From Heterohyrax brucei (Eukaryota; Chordata; Mammalia; Hyracoidea; Procaviidae), in NCBI GenBank assembly GCA_028571685.1, contig CM053140.1:223591323-223655322 (forward strand): a stretch of DNA of 64,000 bases, written 5' to 3'. Positions 20,810-31,987 of the stretch are shown in pieces. Numbering within the stretch: the stretch's first letter is position 1; each line of letters begins with the position of its first letter. The notes beneath the pieces were generated by a model. It was not told the DNA's origin, searched no databases, and saw only the letters and a program-made list of their open reading frames with translations. A program made the translations under genes and the position numbers.

Positions 20810-23800
20810 TAGAGGTCTCATGCAATATTTGTCCTTTTGTTGCTGACTGCTTTCACTCAGCATAATGTCCTCCAGTTAAAACCAAGTTCAGAGATGTTTC
20901 CTGCAATCATCGTTGTTCTTTATCATTGCATAGTATTCCATTGAGTATATGTACCGTAGTTTACCTATCCATTCCTCTGTTATTGGGCATCTGGGTTGAT
21001 TACGTCTGTTTGCTACTGTGGACTGTGCTGTGATGAACATTCGTGTGCCTGTACCAGTTGGTGTGAATAGCCTTGATTCTGCAGTGGAATTACTGGGTCA
21101 AACGATACATCTATATGCATTTTTTTAAGGGAGCACCAGACTGCTTTCCAAAGAGGTTGCAACATTTTGCAATCACACCAACAGTGCAAGAGGGTTCCAA
21201 TCTCCCCACAGGCTCTCCAGCATTTGTTGCTTTGCATTTTTTTGGATCATGACCAACCTTGTTGGGGTGAGATGGTATCTCATTGTCGTTTTGATTTGAA
21301 TTTCTTTAATAGCTAATGATCGTGAGCATGTCCACATATGTTTTTTGGCTGCCTGGATGTCCTCTTTAGAGAAATGTCTGTCCATCTCCTTCACCTATCA
21401 CTTAACTGGATGATTTATCTTTTTCTTATTGATACTTTGTAATACCTTATAGATTATGAAGTTCAGGAGTTGGTCTGACATAGAGTTGCCAAATAGTTTT
21501 TTTCCATTCTGTAGGTGGCCTTTTAATTCTATTAATAAAGTCTTTGGATGAGCAAAAATGATTGATTCTTAGTAGTTCCCATTTATCTATTTTCTCTTCT
21601 TATGATTGTGGATGCTTTGACAGATTTTGAAGTCTGTCTACGTTGTGTATCAAACCTTCCATTGTTGTTCCTATTTTCTCTTGTATGAGTTTTATCATTT
21701 TAGATTTCATATTTAGGTCTTTTATCCAGTTTGAGTTGGTTTTCGTACAAGATTTAAGATATGGATCTTGTTTTAATTTACTGCAGACGGATATCCAATT
21801 TTGCCAGCACCATTTGTGGAAGAGATTGTTTTTACCCAAGTTTAATGTCTTAGGGTCTTCGTCAAATATCAACTGTTCATGATGTCATTTCTGGGGTTTC
21901 GATTCTGTTCCACTGATCTATCTATCTGTTTTTGTACTAATACCACGCTGTTTTAACTACTGTGGCAGTGTAATAGGTTCTAAAGTTGGGTAATGAGAGA
22001 CCTCCCAGTGTGTTCTTATCCTTCAGTAGTGGTTTACTTATCCAGGGCTTCTTCCCTTGCCAGAAAAAGTTGGTAATTTGTTCCTTCATTTCACTAAAAA
22101 CTGTGACTGGAACTTGTACTGTGATTGCATTATGTAAGTAGATTGCTTTAGGTGAAATAGACATTTTTACAATGTTAAGTCTTCCTAACCACGAGCAGGG
22201 TAGGTTTCTCCATTTATGTAAGTCTCTCTTAGTTTCTTGTAGTAAGGGTTTGTAGTTCTCTTTGTAAAGGTCTGTCATTTCTCTGGTTAAATTTATTCCT
22301 AGGTACTTTACCTTCTTACTGACTGTGGTAAATGATATTGATTTGAAGATTTCTTCCTTAATAATCTCATTGTTGGTGTAAAGGAATCCTACTGATTTAC
22401 TTAAGTTTATCTTGTATTCTGAGACTTTGCTGAACTCTTCTACCAGTTTGAGTAGTTTCCTTACAGATTTCTTGGGATTCTCTGCATACACAATCATATC
22501 ATCTGCAAATAGGGAGATTTTTAGTTCTTCTTTGCCAATGTGGATACCGTTTATTCCTTGGTCTTGTCTAATTGCTCTGGCTAGAAATTCTAGTTCAATG
22601 CTGAATAGGAGAGGTGAGAGTGGGCATCCTTGTCTAGTGCCTGTTCTCAAGGGAAACTGTTTCGGTCTCTCTCCATTCAGGATGACGTAGGCAGTTGGCT
22701 TTGTATAATGGCCCTTACTGCATTGAGGAGTTGGTCATCATTTCTATTTTGGTGAGTGTTTAGCATGAATGGGTGTTCGGCTTTATCAAATGCCTTTTCT
22801 GCATCAATAGACAAGATATTTGTGATATTTGTGTGGTTGATCACATTAACTATTTTTCTGATGTCAAACCAGCCTTGCATCCCTGGTATGAATCCAACTT
22901 GGTCATGACGGATTATTTTTTGGATATGTTGTTGTATCCTATTGGCAAGAATTTTGTTAAAGATTTTTGCATCTAGATTCTGTAGTTCTCCTTTTTGGTT
23001 GGGTCTTTCCCCGGCTTTGGTCTCAGGGTTATACTGGCTTCATAGAATGAATTTGGGAGTATTCTATTCCTTTCAATACTGTGAGATAGTCTCAGTAGTA
23101 TTGGAGATAACTCTTCTCTAAAAGCTTGGTAGAATTCTGTGGTGAAGCCATCTGGGCCCGGGCTTTTTTTTGGTTGACAGTTTTTGGATGACTTTTTCAA
23201 TCTCTTCCTTTGTGATGGGTTTATTAAGTTGTTCTGCTTCACCTTGTGATAATTTTGGTAGGTAATATGAATCAAAGAATTTGTCCATTTCCTCTAAGTT
23301 TTCAAGTTTGTTAGAATACAATCTTTCATAGTATTCAGCTATGATATGTTTGGTTTCTGTTGGACCTGTGGTGACAACTCCCCTCTCATTTCTTATTTTG
23401 GTTACTTGTTTCCTTTCCTATTTTTCTTTAGTAAGTCTAGCCAATGGTTTGTCAATTTGGTTGATTTTTTCAAAAAATCAGCTTTTGATCATTCCAGTTT
23501 CTTTGGTTGTTCTTCTATTTTCTAATTCATTTAGTTCTGCTCTAATCTTTATGATCTTTTTCCTTCTGGTGCCTGAGGGATTCCTCTGTTGTTCTCTTTC
23601 TACTTGTTCAAGCTGTAGCGTTAGTTCTTTGATTTGCTTTCTTTCTTCCTTCCAGATGTGTGCATTTATGGAGATAAACTGACCTCTGAGCACTACTTTG
23701 GCTGTATCCCATAGGTTCTGGTAGGAAGTATTTTCGTTCCCATTGGAATCCATACATTTCTTTATTTCATCCTTGATTTCTTCTATAATCCATGATTTTT

Positions 23801-24575
23801 TTAGCAAGATGTCGTTCAGTTTCCATGAGTTCCACTTTCTATTTATGTTTTTTCTGCTATTGATTTTGACTTTCATGGCTTTATGATCTGAGAAGATGCT
23901 TTGCATTAATTCAATGGTATGGATTTAGTTGAGAATTGCTTTATGTCCTAACACATGGTCTATACTGGAGAATGTTTCATGTGCACTAGAGAACAAGGTG
24001 AAGTTGTCCACTGATGGATAGGAAGTTGTGTATATGTCAATGAAGTCTAGTTGGTTAATTGTGACAAGAAGTTCTTCTGTGCCTTTATTTAGTTTTTATC
24101 TAGATGATCTGTCCAATATTGACAGTGGAGTGTTGAAATCTCCTACTGTTATTGTGGAGTGATCTATCTTCTTTCTGAATGTAGTGAGTGTTTCTTTGAT
24201 ATATTTGCCAAGCCATATATATTTAGGTGCTCTAATATTAGCTGCATAAATATTTAATATTGTTAAGTCCTACTTGTATATTGAACCTTTCAGCAATAAT
24301 GTCCATCTTTGCCAACGATGGTGGATTTTACATTAAAGTCGATTTCATCTGAGATTAGACTTGCCTCCCCTGCTCTTCTTTGTTCAATGTTAGCTTGATA
24401 TATATTCTTCCATCCTTTGATTTTTAGTTTGTTCCTATCTTTAAGTCTAAGGTGAGTTTCTTGCAGGCAACATATAGGTGGGTCATGTCTTTTGATCCAA
24501 AATGTCACTCGATGTCTCTTTACTGGAGCATTCAGTCCATTCACATCCAATGTAATTATTGATAGGTATGTGTTG
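20810..24575 (-). pseudogene. L1 ORF2 (endonuclease-reverse transcriptase), broken
   Basis: ORF2 encodes the endonuclease and reverse transcriptase for target-primed insertion. The N-terminal endonuclease is seen at 24290-24575 ('TYLSIITLDVNGLNAPVKRH', 'CCLQETHLR'). The middle is in pieces at 22973-23906. The RT core is in a long open piece at 21937-22650 ('[12 protein letters not shown]' and the catalytic '[10 protein letters not shown]'), followed by 'KYLGINLT'. C-terminal pieces are at 21013-21872. At least six frame breaks separate them. Confidence 0.9.
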
Positions 24576-24947
24576 ATGTTTTCTCTGTTGTTCTTATTCT
24601 GTTCTGTGACTTTCTTTGTGAGTTGATTTTTCACTTTTTTCAGGGTTGGTTTTGAGACTCCTGTATTACACTTCTTGATACAGTATGTTGCTTTTTTATT
24701 GTGCTTTATGGCTGCCCCTATGATCCCTCTTACTAAACTATATATAAACCCAATTTTGATTGCTACCAGTCTTTTCAACTTCCCCTCCATCTCGAAGGAG
24801 TATAACGACTGCAGTATGTCCTTCTTTCTAACATGATGATATCATAGTTTAAGTGATATCATCACCAGATCATTTCTTTCACTATTATAGTTTTGATTGT
24901 GTTTGGAGCCTTCCTTAATTGAGTAGGATTCTGGATAATGTGTCCTT

Positions 24948-26040
24948 CTAAAATATAAAGTTAGTGGTTTTGTTTTTCCAAGCCAAGAAATTCTTCCAGT
25001 ATTTTTGTAGCTTTGGTTCGATTTTTACAAAGTCTTCGAGTTTCTGTTTGTCTGACAATGTCTTAATTTCATTTTCATATTTAAAAGATAGTTTTGCAGG
25101 ATATATGATTCTTGTTTGGAAGTTCTTCTCCTTCAAGGCTTTGAATATGTCATGTCACTGACTCCATAGCAGTATAGTTTCTGCTGAGAAATCTGATGAA
25201 AGCCTACAGGGTTTCCCTGTGAATGTCAGCTTTGCTTTAAGTGTTGCTGCCTTTAAGAGTTTCTGCTTATGTTTCATTTTGTTAAGCTTGATTATAATAT
25301 GTCTTGGAGTCTTTCTATTGAGATCCATATTCAGTGGTGTTCTATATGTAACTTGGGTATCTATATTCTCTTCTTTCATAATTTATGGGAAGTTTTTTTA
25401 TCAGCAGCTCAGCCACAATATTCTCTGTGTTCTCAGGTGTCTCGCCCTGTTCAGGAACTCCAATTAAGCAGAGATTGTTCTTCTTAGTAGAGTCCCCCAT
25501 GTTTCTTAATGTTTCTTCATTTTTCTTGTTTCTTTTTTCTGATTTTTCCTCATAGATGCTGAAGTCAGTAGCTGCATCTTCTAAATCAGAAATCATCTTT
25601 TCCATTTGTTCCATTCTGTTTTCTTGGCTTTGAATTGAAGTATCTATGTCTTTGATTTGTTTCTTCATCTGTTGGATTTCCGAGTACTAATGTTCCATCA
25701 GATTAAACAGCTTGCTTAATTTTTTGTTTTGCTCTGCTGCATTTTTTATAAGGTCTAGGAGGGCTCTCTATATGATCCTTTTGTATTTACCTTCTGATAG
25801 TTTCAGAAAAGCTTCTTTGTCTGGGAAGTTTTGAGGTGGTTTCTTTTGGGGGCCTTCTGATGCCATGGGTTATTTCTGGGTTACCATCTTCTCCAACGTT
25901 TTGGGCTTCATGTGGGTCAATAGAGGGTGGGAAAGATGCTGTGAAGATGGACCACAATTGTTTCTCTAGGCTGTCTTCAGTCTGTGCAAGCCTCTGCTTG
26001 CCAAGAGTGGGGTCAGTAAAAGGGAGGAGGTTTTGCATTC
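24948..26040 (-). pseudogene. L1 ORF1 (RNA-binding chaperone), broken
   Basis: ORF1 encodes the trimeric L1 RNA-binding protein. A coiled-coil-like stretch with Glu/Lys repeats lies at 25500-25668. The RRM motif 'NLCLIGVPEQGE' is at about 25450. The C-terminal domain follows at 25155-25379 ('KTPRHIIIKLNKMK') and 24948-25136 ('FQTRIIYPAKLSFKYENEIK'). The parts are in different frames. Confidence 0.85.
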
Positions 26041-26191
26041 CATGATATGAAGTCCAAACTGACAGCTCTGTGCCACATTCCCATGCTTACTAGGTGTCCA
26101 GAAGGCTCTGTTTAATTGTCATTTCAGGTGTTGGTTTCCAGAGGGGTTTAGGGAGACGTGTGTTTAGTCTGCCATCTTGAGTCCACCCCCA

Positions 26192-26470
26192 TGGACTATC
26201 GGCTGTTAGCTGCCATTCAGTTGGCCCGTGACTCATGGTATCTCCATGCACAATAGAATAAAACACTGCACAATTCTGAGTTGTCCTCATGATTTGCTAA
26301 GGATTGGACCATTTTGACCCACAGTTTTCACTGGCTGATTTTCAAGAGTAGATCATCAGGCCTTTCTTCCTAGTCCATCTTCATCTGAAAGCTCCTAAGA
26401 AACTTGCTGGGCATCACAGCAACACACAAGCCTGCACTGACAGACTGGGAATGGCTGCAAACAAATTGCA
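26192..26470 (-). mobile_element. RTE-derived composite SINE
   Basis: In antisense it joins an RTE-type 3' end ('ggctgttagctgccattcag ... ccatgcacaatagaataaaa') to an RTE 5'-type body ('ggctgattttcaagagtaga', 'catcacagcaacacacaagc'). RTE coding sequence between them is missing. Related copies are at 28175-28530 and 38970-39295. Confidence 0.65.
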
Positions 26471-26872
26471 TTGGCTAAGAACAGAACCACATGGAAGGCA
26501 AGAATTCTACTCATGAACAACCACTGCCTCAAAGCAAACTATCAGATGTCCTTTATTTCATGTGCTTCCTTGTTATAATGATGTTTAGCACATATGCATT
26601 GCTTCTTTCCTTTCATGAAGATAAGGTGATGGAGTTAAACTCTGGTAGTCAAAGAATTGGCTTCCAGTGGCCTACTTTGAATTTAATAACTGAAATCTTT
26701 AGTGTTAACTGGCATGGATATAACTAAAATACTGAAGTGGAGATGAGGTAAAAAGGAAAGAACAATTCTCTAATTCTTGTAGATTCATGTGGTAGTTCTT
26801 GTTAATAGATGAATTTCTCTCAGTGTAACCTCATTTTTTTAAAACGGTCTTTAAACTTCTAATTAACCATTT

Positions 26873-27079
26873 AATGAACTCTAGTGCCACAACAGTTAAG
26901 TGCTCAAGCTGCTAAATGAAATATTGGCAGTTCAAACCCAGCAGCCATTTTGAGAAAGAAAGATGTGTCAGTCTGCCCCCCTAAACATTACAACCTTGGA
27001 ATCCTATGGGAGAGTTCTACTCTGCTCTGCAGGGTTGCTAAGAAATGGAATCAACATGACAGCGTCGGGTTTGGTTTGA
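26873..27079 (+). mobile_element. AfroSINE (long form)
   Basis: A head with 'gttaagtgctcaagctgcta', a middle 'gatgtgtcagtctgccccc', and a tail 'ggaatcaacatgacagcgtc' ending 'gggtttggtttg'. Confidence 0.75.
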
Positions 27080-27094
27080 TGTCACAATAAGTAG

Positions 27095-27292
27095 TTCTGG
27101 TGGTGCAGTAGTTAAAGTGTTCGTTAGCTGGTGAAAAAGTCAGCAATTGGAATTCACCAGTTGCTCCACAGTAGAACAGACCTGGCAATTTGCTTCCATA
27201 AAGATTACAGCCTAGGAAACCTTATGTGGTGGTTCTGCTGTGTTGCATAAGGCCCCTATGTGTCAGAACCCAATTGAGGGCACCCAACAATA
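27095..27292 (+). mobile_element. AfroSINE (long form), second in tandem
   Basis: It runs from 'gttctggtggtgcagtagtt' through 'cctggcaatttgcttccata' to 'gtcagaacccaattgagggc'. It lies only 15 bp after the previous SINE, in the same orientation. Confidence 0.75.
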
Positions 27293-27507
27293 ATTAGCCA
27301 TTTGGCTTAACAGATAAAATATCAAGAATTTATTTTTATTTATTTTAGGAGGTTAACTTTTAAACAAACACTGAGACAAAATCCTCATAAAGTTGATTTC
27401 AGAAGGGCTTAATCGCTCACCCTAATTAAAGATTTACATTTATCCTAGGTATTCTGAACTAGGTTCAGGTGCAAACAAGTAAATTTATTCACTTGTATTA
27501 ATCTAGG

Positions 27508-27663
27508 AAATCCTGGCACACAGTCCTTAGGGTTCAGCTGCTCACTAGAAAATTGGCAATTTGAATCCACCAGTTGCTCCTTGGAAACCCTATGGTGTAG
27601 TTCTACTCTGTCCTATAGGGTCTTTATGAGTTAGAATCTACTCAATGGCAATGGATTTGGTTT
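27508..27663 (+). mobile_element. AfroSINE copy
   Basis: The head is degraded. The rest is clear: 'caccagttgctccttggaaa', 'gttctactctgtcctatagg' and 'atggcaatggatttggttt'. Confidence 0.8.
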
Positions 27664-28174
27664 ATTATCAATCTACAGGAATAGCTGCTTCTCAATTCAA
27701 AGGAAATAAATGACAGTGATTAAAATAGTGTCACACTGCCCTGGGGTTTACCTAGAATGGCATTACTTAGGTTTTTACCTAGTAGGGTTGCCCCACAATC
27801 TATAACTCCTGTGTTTTGATTGCTTTTGCAGGAATGTTGATGGGTTTGTACTGAGTTGTATAAACAGTCTCAATATTTTCTCTTAAAATAACCCATTTGT
27901 TTCTATAACACTTCATAGCTGTGAAGCACTTTTTCCTACATTATCTCTTTTGGCCTTCACATCAAACTCAGGATGTCCAAAATTGAAATATTTTTCCCCT
28001 GTCAAAGATACTCAGCCTTTGGTATCATTTATTCCCTTCAATCCACTCCCTTGCCACAGTGTTTTTTCTCTCATTGTCCACTCCATCCCCTTCTGCCACA
28101 GTTTAGACTCTCTTTGGTTGATGTCACCTGAAACAGAGCCTTCATTTCTTTTTTCATTAACTTTTATTTAGGAA
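27664..28174. other. Intergenic stretch, no gene seen
   Basis: Possible MIR-like trace at 27905-27965 ('tgtgaagcactttttcctac'). Otherwise unrecognised. Confidence 0.35.
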
Positions 28175-28530
28175 TGTTCCTGTTTGAACACTCCATCTGT
28201 CAGTTTGTCCTACTGTGGTGGCTTGTATGTTGCTTTGATGCTAGTAGCCACTGGTATTTTAAATACCAGGAGGGTCACCCATGGTGGTCAGGTTTCAGCA
28301 GTACTTCCAGATTAAGACAGACTAGGAAGAAAAGCACAAAAAACTACTTAGAAAAAAATTAGCCAATTAAAACTTTATGAAGCATAGCAGAGCACATCTA
28401 ACTAGTTTGTTTGGGACATGTCATCAGGAGTAGCTAATCAGTTGAGGAAGATACCACACGTGGTGATCTAGAGGGCCATTGAGGGTGAGCAAGACCTTAG
28501 TGAGACAGGATGGCACAATATATATAGCCA
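28175..28530 (+). mobile_element. Internally deleted RTE / RTE-derived SINE
   Basis: The RTE 5' region ('ctgtcagtttgtcctactgt', 'taaataccaggagggtcacc', 'ccagattaagacagactagg') runs to about 28400. It then joins directly to RTE 3' sequence ('gggacatgtcatcaggagta', 'gaagataccacacgtggtga'). The coding part between them is absent. Confidence 0.75.
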
Positions 28531-30099
28531 TGAACTCAGTCATGCCTGCTCCCTTATATCCAAGTTCTTTTTACCTAGGAAAAGCCTCTTTATAACTTCC
28601 CCAAACCATACCCCTTTAGAAGTGTTTCTTGAATTCTTAGTTGAAAGAGAGCTCCTTCTGTTTTTCCAAAGTTCTCCCATCACCAGGTGTCTGGTCATAT
28701 TGAGCCTTTTCTGATATAAATTCTAATTACATGTATACGAATTTTTTTTCTCCCTTTATTGTTCTGTAAGCTCATTGGTGGTAAAAAGTTCCATTACACT
28801 CTTTTAGAAGCTATTGGTTTCTGGTATGTCTCACATTTCATGAGATCAAGACAGAGATCTGTAATCTGTGGAGTAAAAATTATTATACATTTTACAGATG
28901 AGAACACTAATAACTTACACTGCAATAACACACAACCTTCTGAATCTCAGTGATTTGGGAAGAACAAAAACTTATTCTTTGCTCATACAAATATTCTTTT
29001 GCATCAACTTGGATTGACTTCACTGATACCATCACTTTAAGACCCAGGCTGAAGCAGCATCCTCTGTCTGGAGTACTGATGATTTTAATGTCAGACAAAA
29101 TGGAGAAAATATAGCAAAATATTCATTTTCTTGAGATCTTCTGCTTGGAAGTGACACATATTAGTTCTGCTTATATTTCATTAGACAAAGGAAATCACAG
29201 AGCCAAGTTTGATATCAAAAGGCCAGGTAAGTATAATTGTCCTCCAAGGAGGTGTAGCAAATATTTTTGGACAATAATGAAGTCTACCATCATGAGAGTA
29301 GATGATTCTTCCAAAAATACAACTAGTAAGTGACAGAACAGAAACTTAAATTGAAGTCTTTTGATTTACAAGTCCAGTTTCATTTTTCATTTCATTATGA
29401 AGCAAACTAACAGAAGGGATAAGCCAGTGGTTATAGTAGCAACTCTGATCTCAAAGATTGGTAATGAAGAGTCAACTATGGTAGCATAGATGGAAATGTA
29501 GGAAGTGGCAGCTTCTATTATTGTCAACTGCCTGAAGAGGATGCTGAAAGCAGTGTAACTCCAAAACCATTACTAACATTCAAGAATAAAAAATGCTTTG
29601 TGGAGTCTTACAGTGCAGGAATTAGAGGAGCATATAAAGTGACAGACGAACTTTCTTCATGTTTGTCTCTTTAAATTTCTTTCTCTTCCTACTAATTGCA
29701 AAGTTATTTGAATTTAAATTCCATAAGCAGATTATGGTATTACATTCCAGACACTATGATAAACCCAGGGGAAAAGATAATAAACCTCTGACTCATGGAC
29801 ATTATAATCTAACACAAATGCGGACATTAAATAACATTACTACTGGAGTGTTGAAAACAAAACAGTAGCAGCAGGGTTGTAGTGACTACTACCACTACCC
29901 CACGAAGTTTCTCTTGAATGCCTTCCACTGCCTCTGTGTGCCTCTCCCCCAACGTCTGAGTACATTTGCTTCTCATCTTCTGCACCTGACATTCTCTTTA
30001 GAGGCCACCCTCTGGCTGCTGAAGCAGCTTTGCCCAAGTGTAAAAAGCAGAAATTGTCTAGAAATTTAGCTGCCTTATCTAGTAAAATAAGTAAATAAA
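28531..30099. other. Intergenic stretch, weak L2-like trace
   Basis: No gene seen. The text at 29735-29825 ('cattccagacactatgataa', 'catggacattataatctaac') resembles an L2 3' end. The remainder is unrecognised. Confidence 0.35.
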
Positions 30100-30222
30100 T
30101 AAAACCCATTACCATTGTGTTGATCTTGCTTCAGAGCGACCCCGTAGGACACAGTAGAACTGCATGGTGGATCCAAATCGCCAACCTTTTGGTTAGAAGC
30201 CATAGTACATAACCATTATGAC
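30100..30222 (-). mobile_element. AfroSINE copy
   Basis: In antisense: 'cccattaccattgtgttgat', 'gacacagtagaactgcatgg', 'gccaaccttttggttagaag'. Confidence 0.75.
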
Positions 30223-30249
30223 AAATAGGGTTTCCTAATGACTAGTAGA

Positions 30250-30830
30250 AGAATCTAAATCAAGGTTCCCTAGCCTTCAGTAGGAACTAAGACATGATCT
30301 GATACATAATTTACACTACAGAGTTCCTCTGATCATGCTGAAGCTGGGTCTTAGCTCGGATTGTATCACTGCCTGATTTAGAGGCTATAGGAATAAGTCT
30401 CATGGACATCTATGATGGCAGCATAATTGGCAAAGATCCCTAACAGTAGCACTGTGAAATTCATCACTGAGTTTGAGCTGAGGCCACATTTCCCCAGATT
30501 GCCTCTAGTCAATGACTAACATGGGAATACTAAAGCATATTCATTCTTGGAATATGGGATTCTTCTGAAAACGACTTTGGTACAAGGATTCTTCCAATAG
30601 TCTTGCTGAACTTTTCTTAGATTGTCAGCTGTCTAGGATGCTCCTACCAACCTTCTTCCCATTCTCATTCCCTTGGGAGTCAGACCTGCATTACATTCTT
30701 ATGGGTCTCCTAGCTTGTTCTGAATCTGCTTCTTATTCCTCTTGTAAGCATTTTCCCTAATAAAATACTCAAACACTTAACCACATCTTGGCATCTACTC
30801 CTCAGACAACACTACTAACACACAGAGCTT
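30250..30830. mobile_element. Possible old ERVL-type LTR
   Basis: The right part ('ccctaataaaatactcaaac', then 'cttggcatctactcctcaga') resembles the polyadenylation end of an old mammalian ERVL LTR. This is a weak call with no terminal repeats or internal genes seen. Confidence 0.25.
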
Positions 30831-31148
30831 CCTCATCATTTTCCCTGCCCAACTCTGCTACAGATTTCTGCTGTGAGAGTTTGCATATGAATTCTTAGCT
30901 CAGAGTTTGCTTCTGGGAATTCCAGTGAAACACAAGGGAGCAGTGGAGACATGTGATGAAGAGAAACTAACCTAGTATTATGACAGTTATGTCTGAAAGA
31001 AGGGTAGAAGTTAACCAGGCAAAGGAATGGCAGCACGAGGAAGTTCTTTGTAGAAGAAATATCACATTCAAAGACCAGGAGGCAAGAATGAGAATGTCAG
31101 AATCAAAGAAGGCAGCAAGTGATGATTAATGTGATGTAAGGTAATTGT

Positions 31149-31230
31149 TGTGTCGTGGACTGAATTGTGTCATGAATTGAATTGTATGAGTTGTGTCATG
31201 GATTGGATTCTATCGTGTCATGGATTAGAT
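31149..31230 (+). repeat. Four-unit minisatellite on an LTR-edge motif
   Basis: Four imperfect units start 'TGTGTCRTGGA' or 'TGTGTCATGAA' at about 31149, 31165, 31191 and 31214. The motif matches the first 20 bp of the MaLR-type LTR at 58932. Confidence 0.6.
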
Positions 31231-31239
31231 TAGAGTTGC

Positions 31240-31322
31240 AGAGAGGCAGGCATAGAGATCTCACACAGAAAATTCACTTGGATTGTACACTTTCATTTAA
31301 TCACAATAAAAACTAGAAAAGA
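31240..31322 (+). mobile_element. L1 3'-terminal fragment
   Basis: The text 'aaaattcacttggattgtac' and 'actttcatttaatcacaata', followed by an A-rich tail, matches other L1 3' ends in the window. Confidence 0.5.
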
Positions 31323-31332
31323 AAAAGAGAAA

Positions 31333-31436
31333 AAGGTTGGCAGTTCAGAGCCACCAGGCACTCCTTGAAAACTCTATGGGACAGTTCTACTCTGTACTAT
31401 AGGGTCACTATGAATCAGAATTGACTCAATGACAAT
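31333..31436 (+). mobile_element. AfroSINE 3' half
   Basis: The text 'ggttggcagttcagagccac' to 'gaatcagaattgactcaatg' is in sense. It ends in a (TAT)n tract and then old L1. Confidence 0.8.
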
Positions 31437-31732
31437 TTATTATTATTATTGTAAATGGTATTGTTTTCATGATTTCCTTTTCATAATTCATTTTTTTAGA
31501 GTATCACATCACCTGTAAATAGAGACAGTTTTACTTCTTCATTAACAATTTGGATGCCCTTTATTTCATTTTTTTACCTTATTGCTCTAACTAGGACTTC
31601 AATCACAATGTTAAATAGGAGTGGTCATAGAGGGCATCCTTGTTTTGTTCCTGTTCTTGAGGAGAATGTTTTCAGCCTCTCTCCATTAAAAATGATATTA
31701 GCTGTTGGTTTTATATATATGACTTTTATATG

Positions 31733-31987
31733 TCTCAATCAACACAGAAAAGGCATTTATCAAAGACCAATACCCGTTCCTGATAAAAACTCCAATAAAA
31801 TAAAGAAGCGAAATTTCTCAACATGCCAAGCCAAGTGCCATCGAGTCGGATGGGTCGCCATGAGTCGGATCCGACTCGACGGCACTTGGCTTGGCATGTT
31901 GAGAAATTTCGCTTCTTTATTTTATTGGAGTTTTTATCAGGAACGGGTATTGGTCTTTGATAAATGCCTTTTCTGTGTTGATTGAGA
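31733..31987. repeat. Near-perfect 255-bp palindrome
   Basis: Arms 31733-31851 and 31869-31987 (119 bp each) are reverse complements with one mismatch that I can find. The loop is 17 bp. The right arm carries the native L1 sequence. The left arm is an inverted copy of it. The core (about 31822-31896) is an AfroSINE tail module. Confidence 0.95.

Larger units (their letters stand above)
19820..26190 (-). mobile_element. Full-length L1 (LINE-1), decayed
   Basis: This is a complete minus-strand L1. The 3' UTR is about 19820-20800, bounded by a T/GTTTT-rich tail. ORF2 is about 20810-24575 and ORF1 about 24960-26040. A short 5' leader ends, on the L1 strand, in 'gggggtggactcaagatggc'. Both frames carry many stops and shifts, so it cannot move by itself. 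It is the longest intact element in the window. Confidence 0.9.

Noticed and set aside
21937..22650. 237-codon reverse-transcriptase frame as a possible retrovirus or host gene
   Set aside because: The motif order and the flanking L1 endonuclease, ORF1 and 3' UTR make it part of a decayed L1, not a retroviral pol or a domesticated gene.
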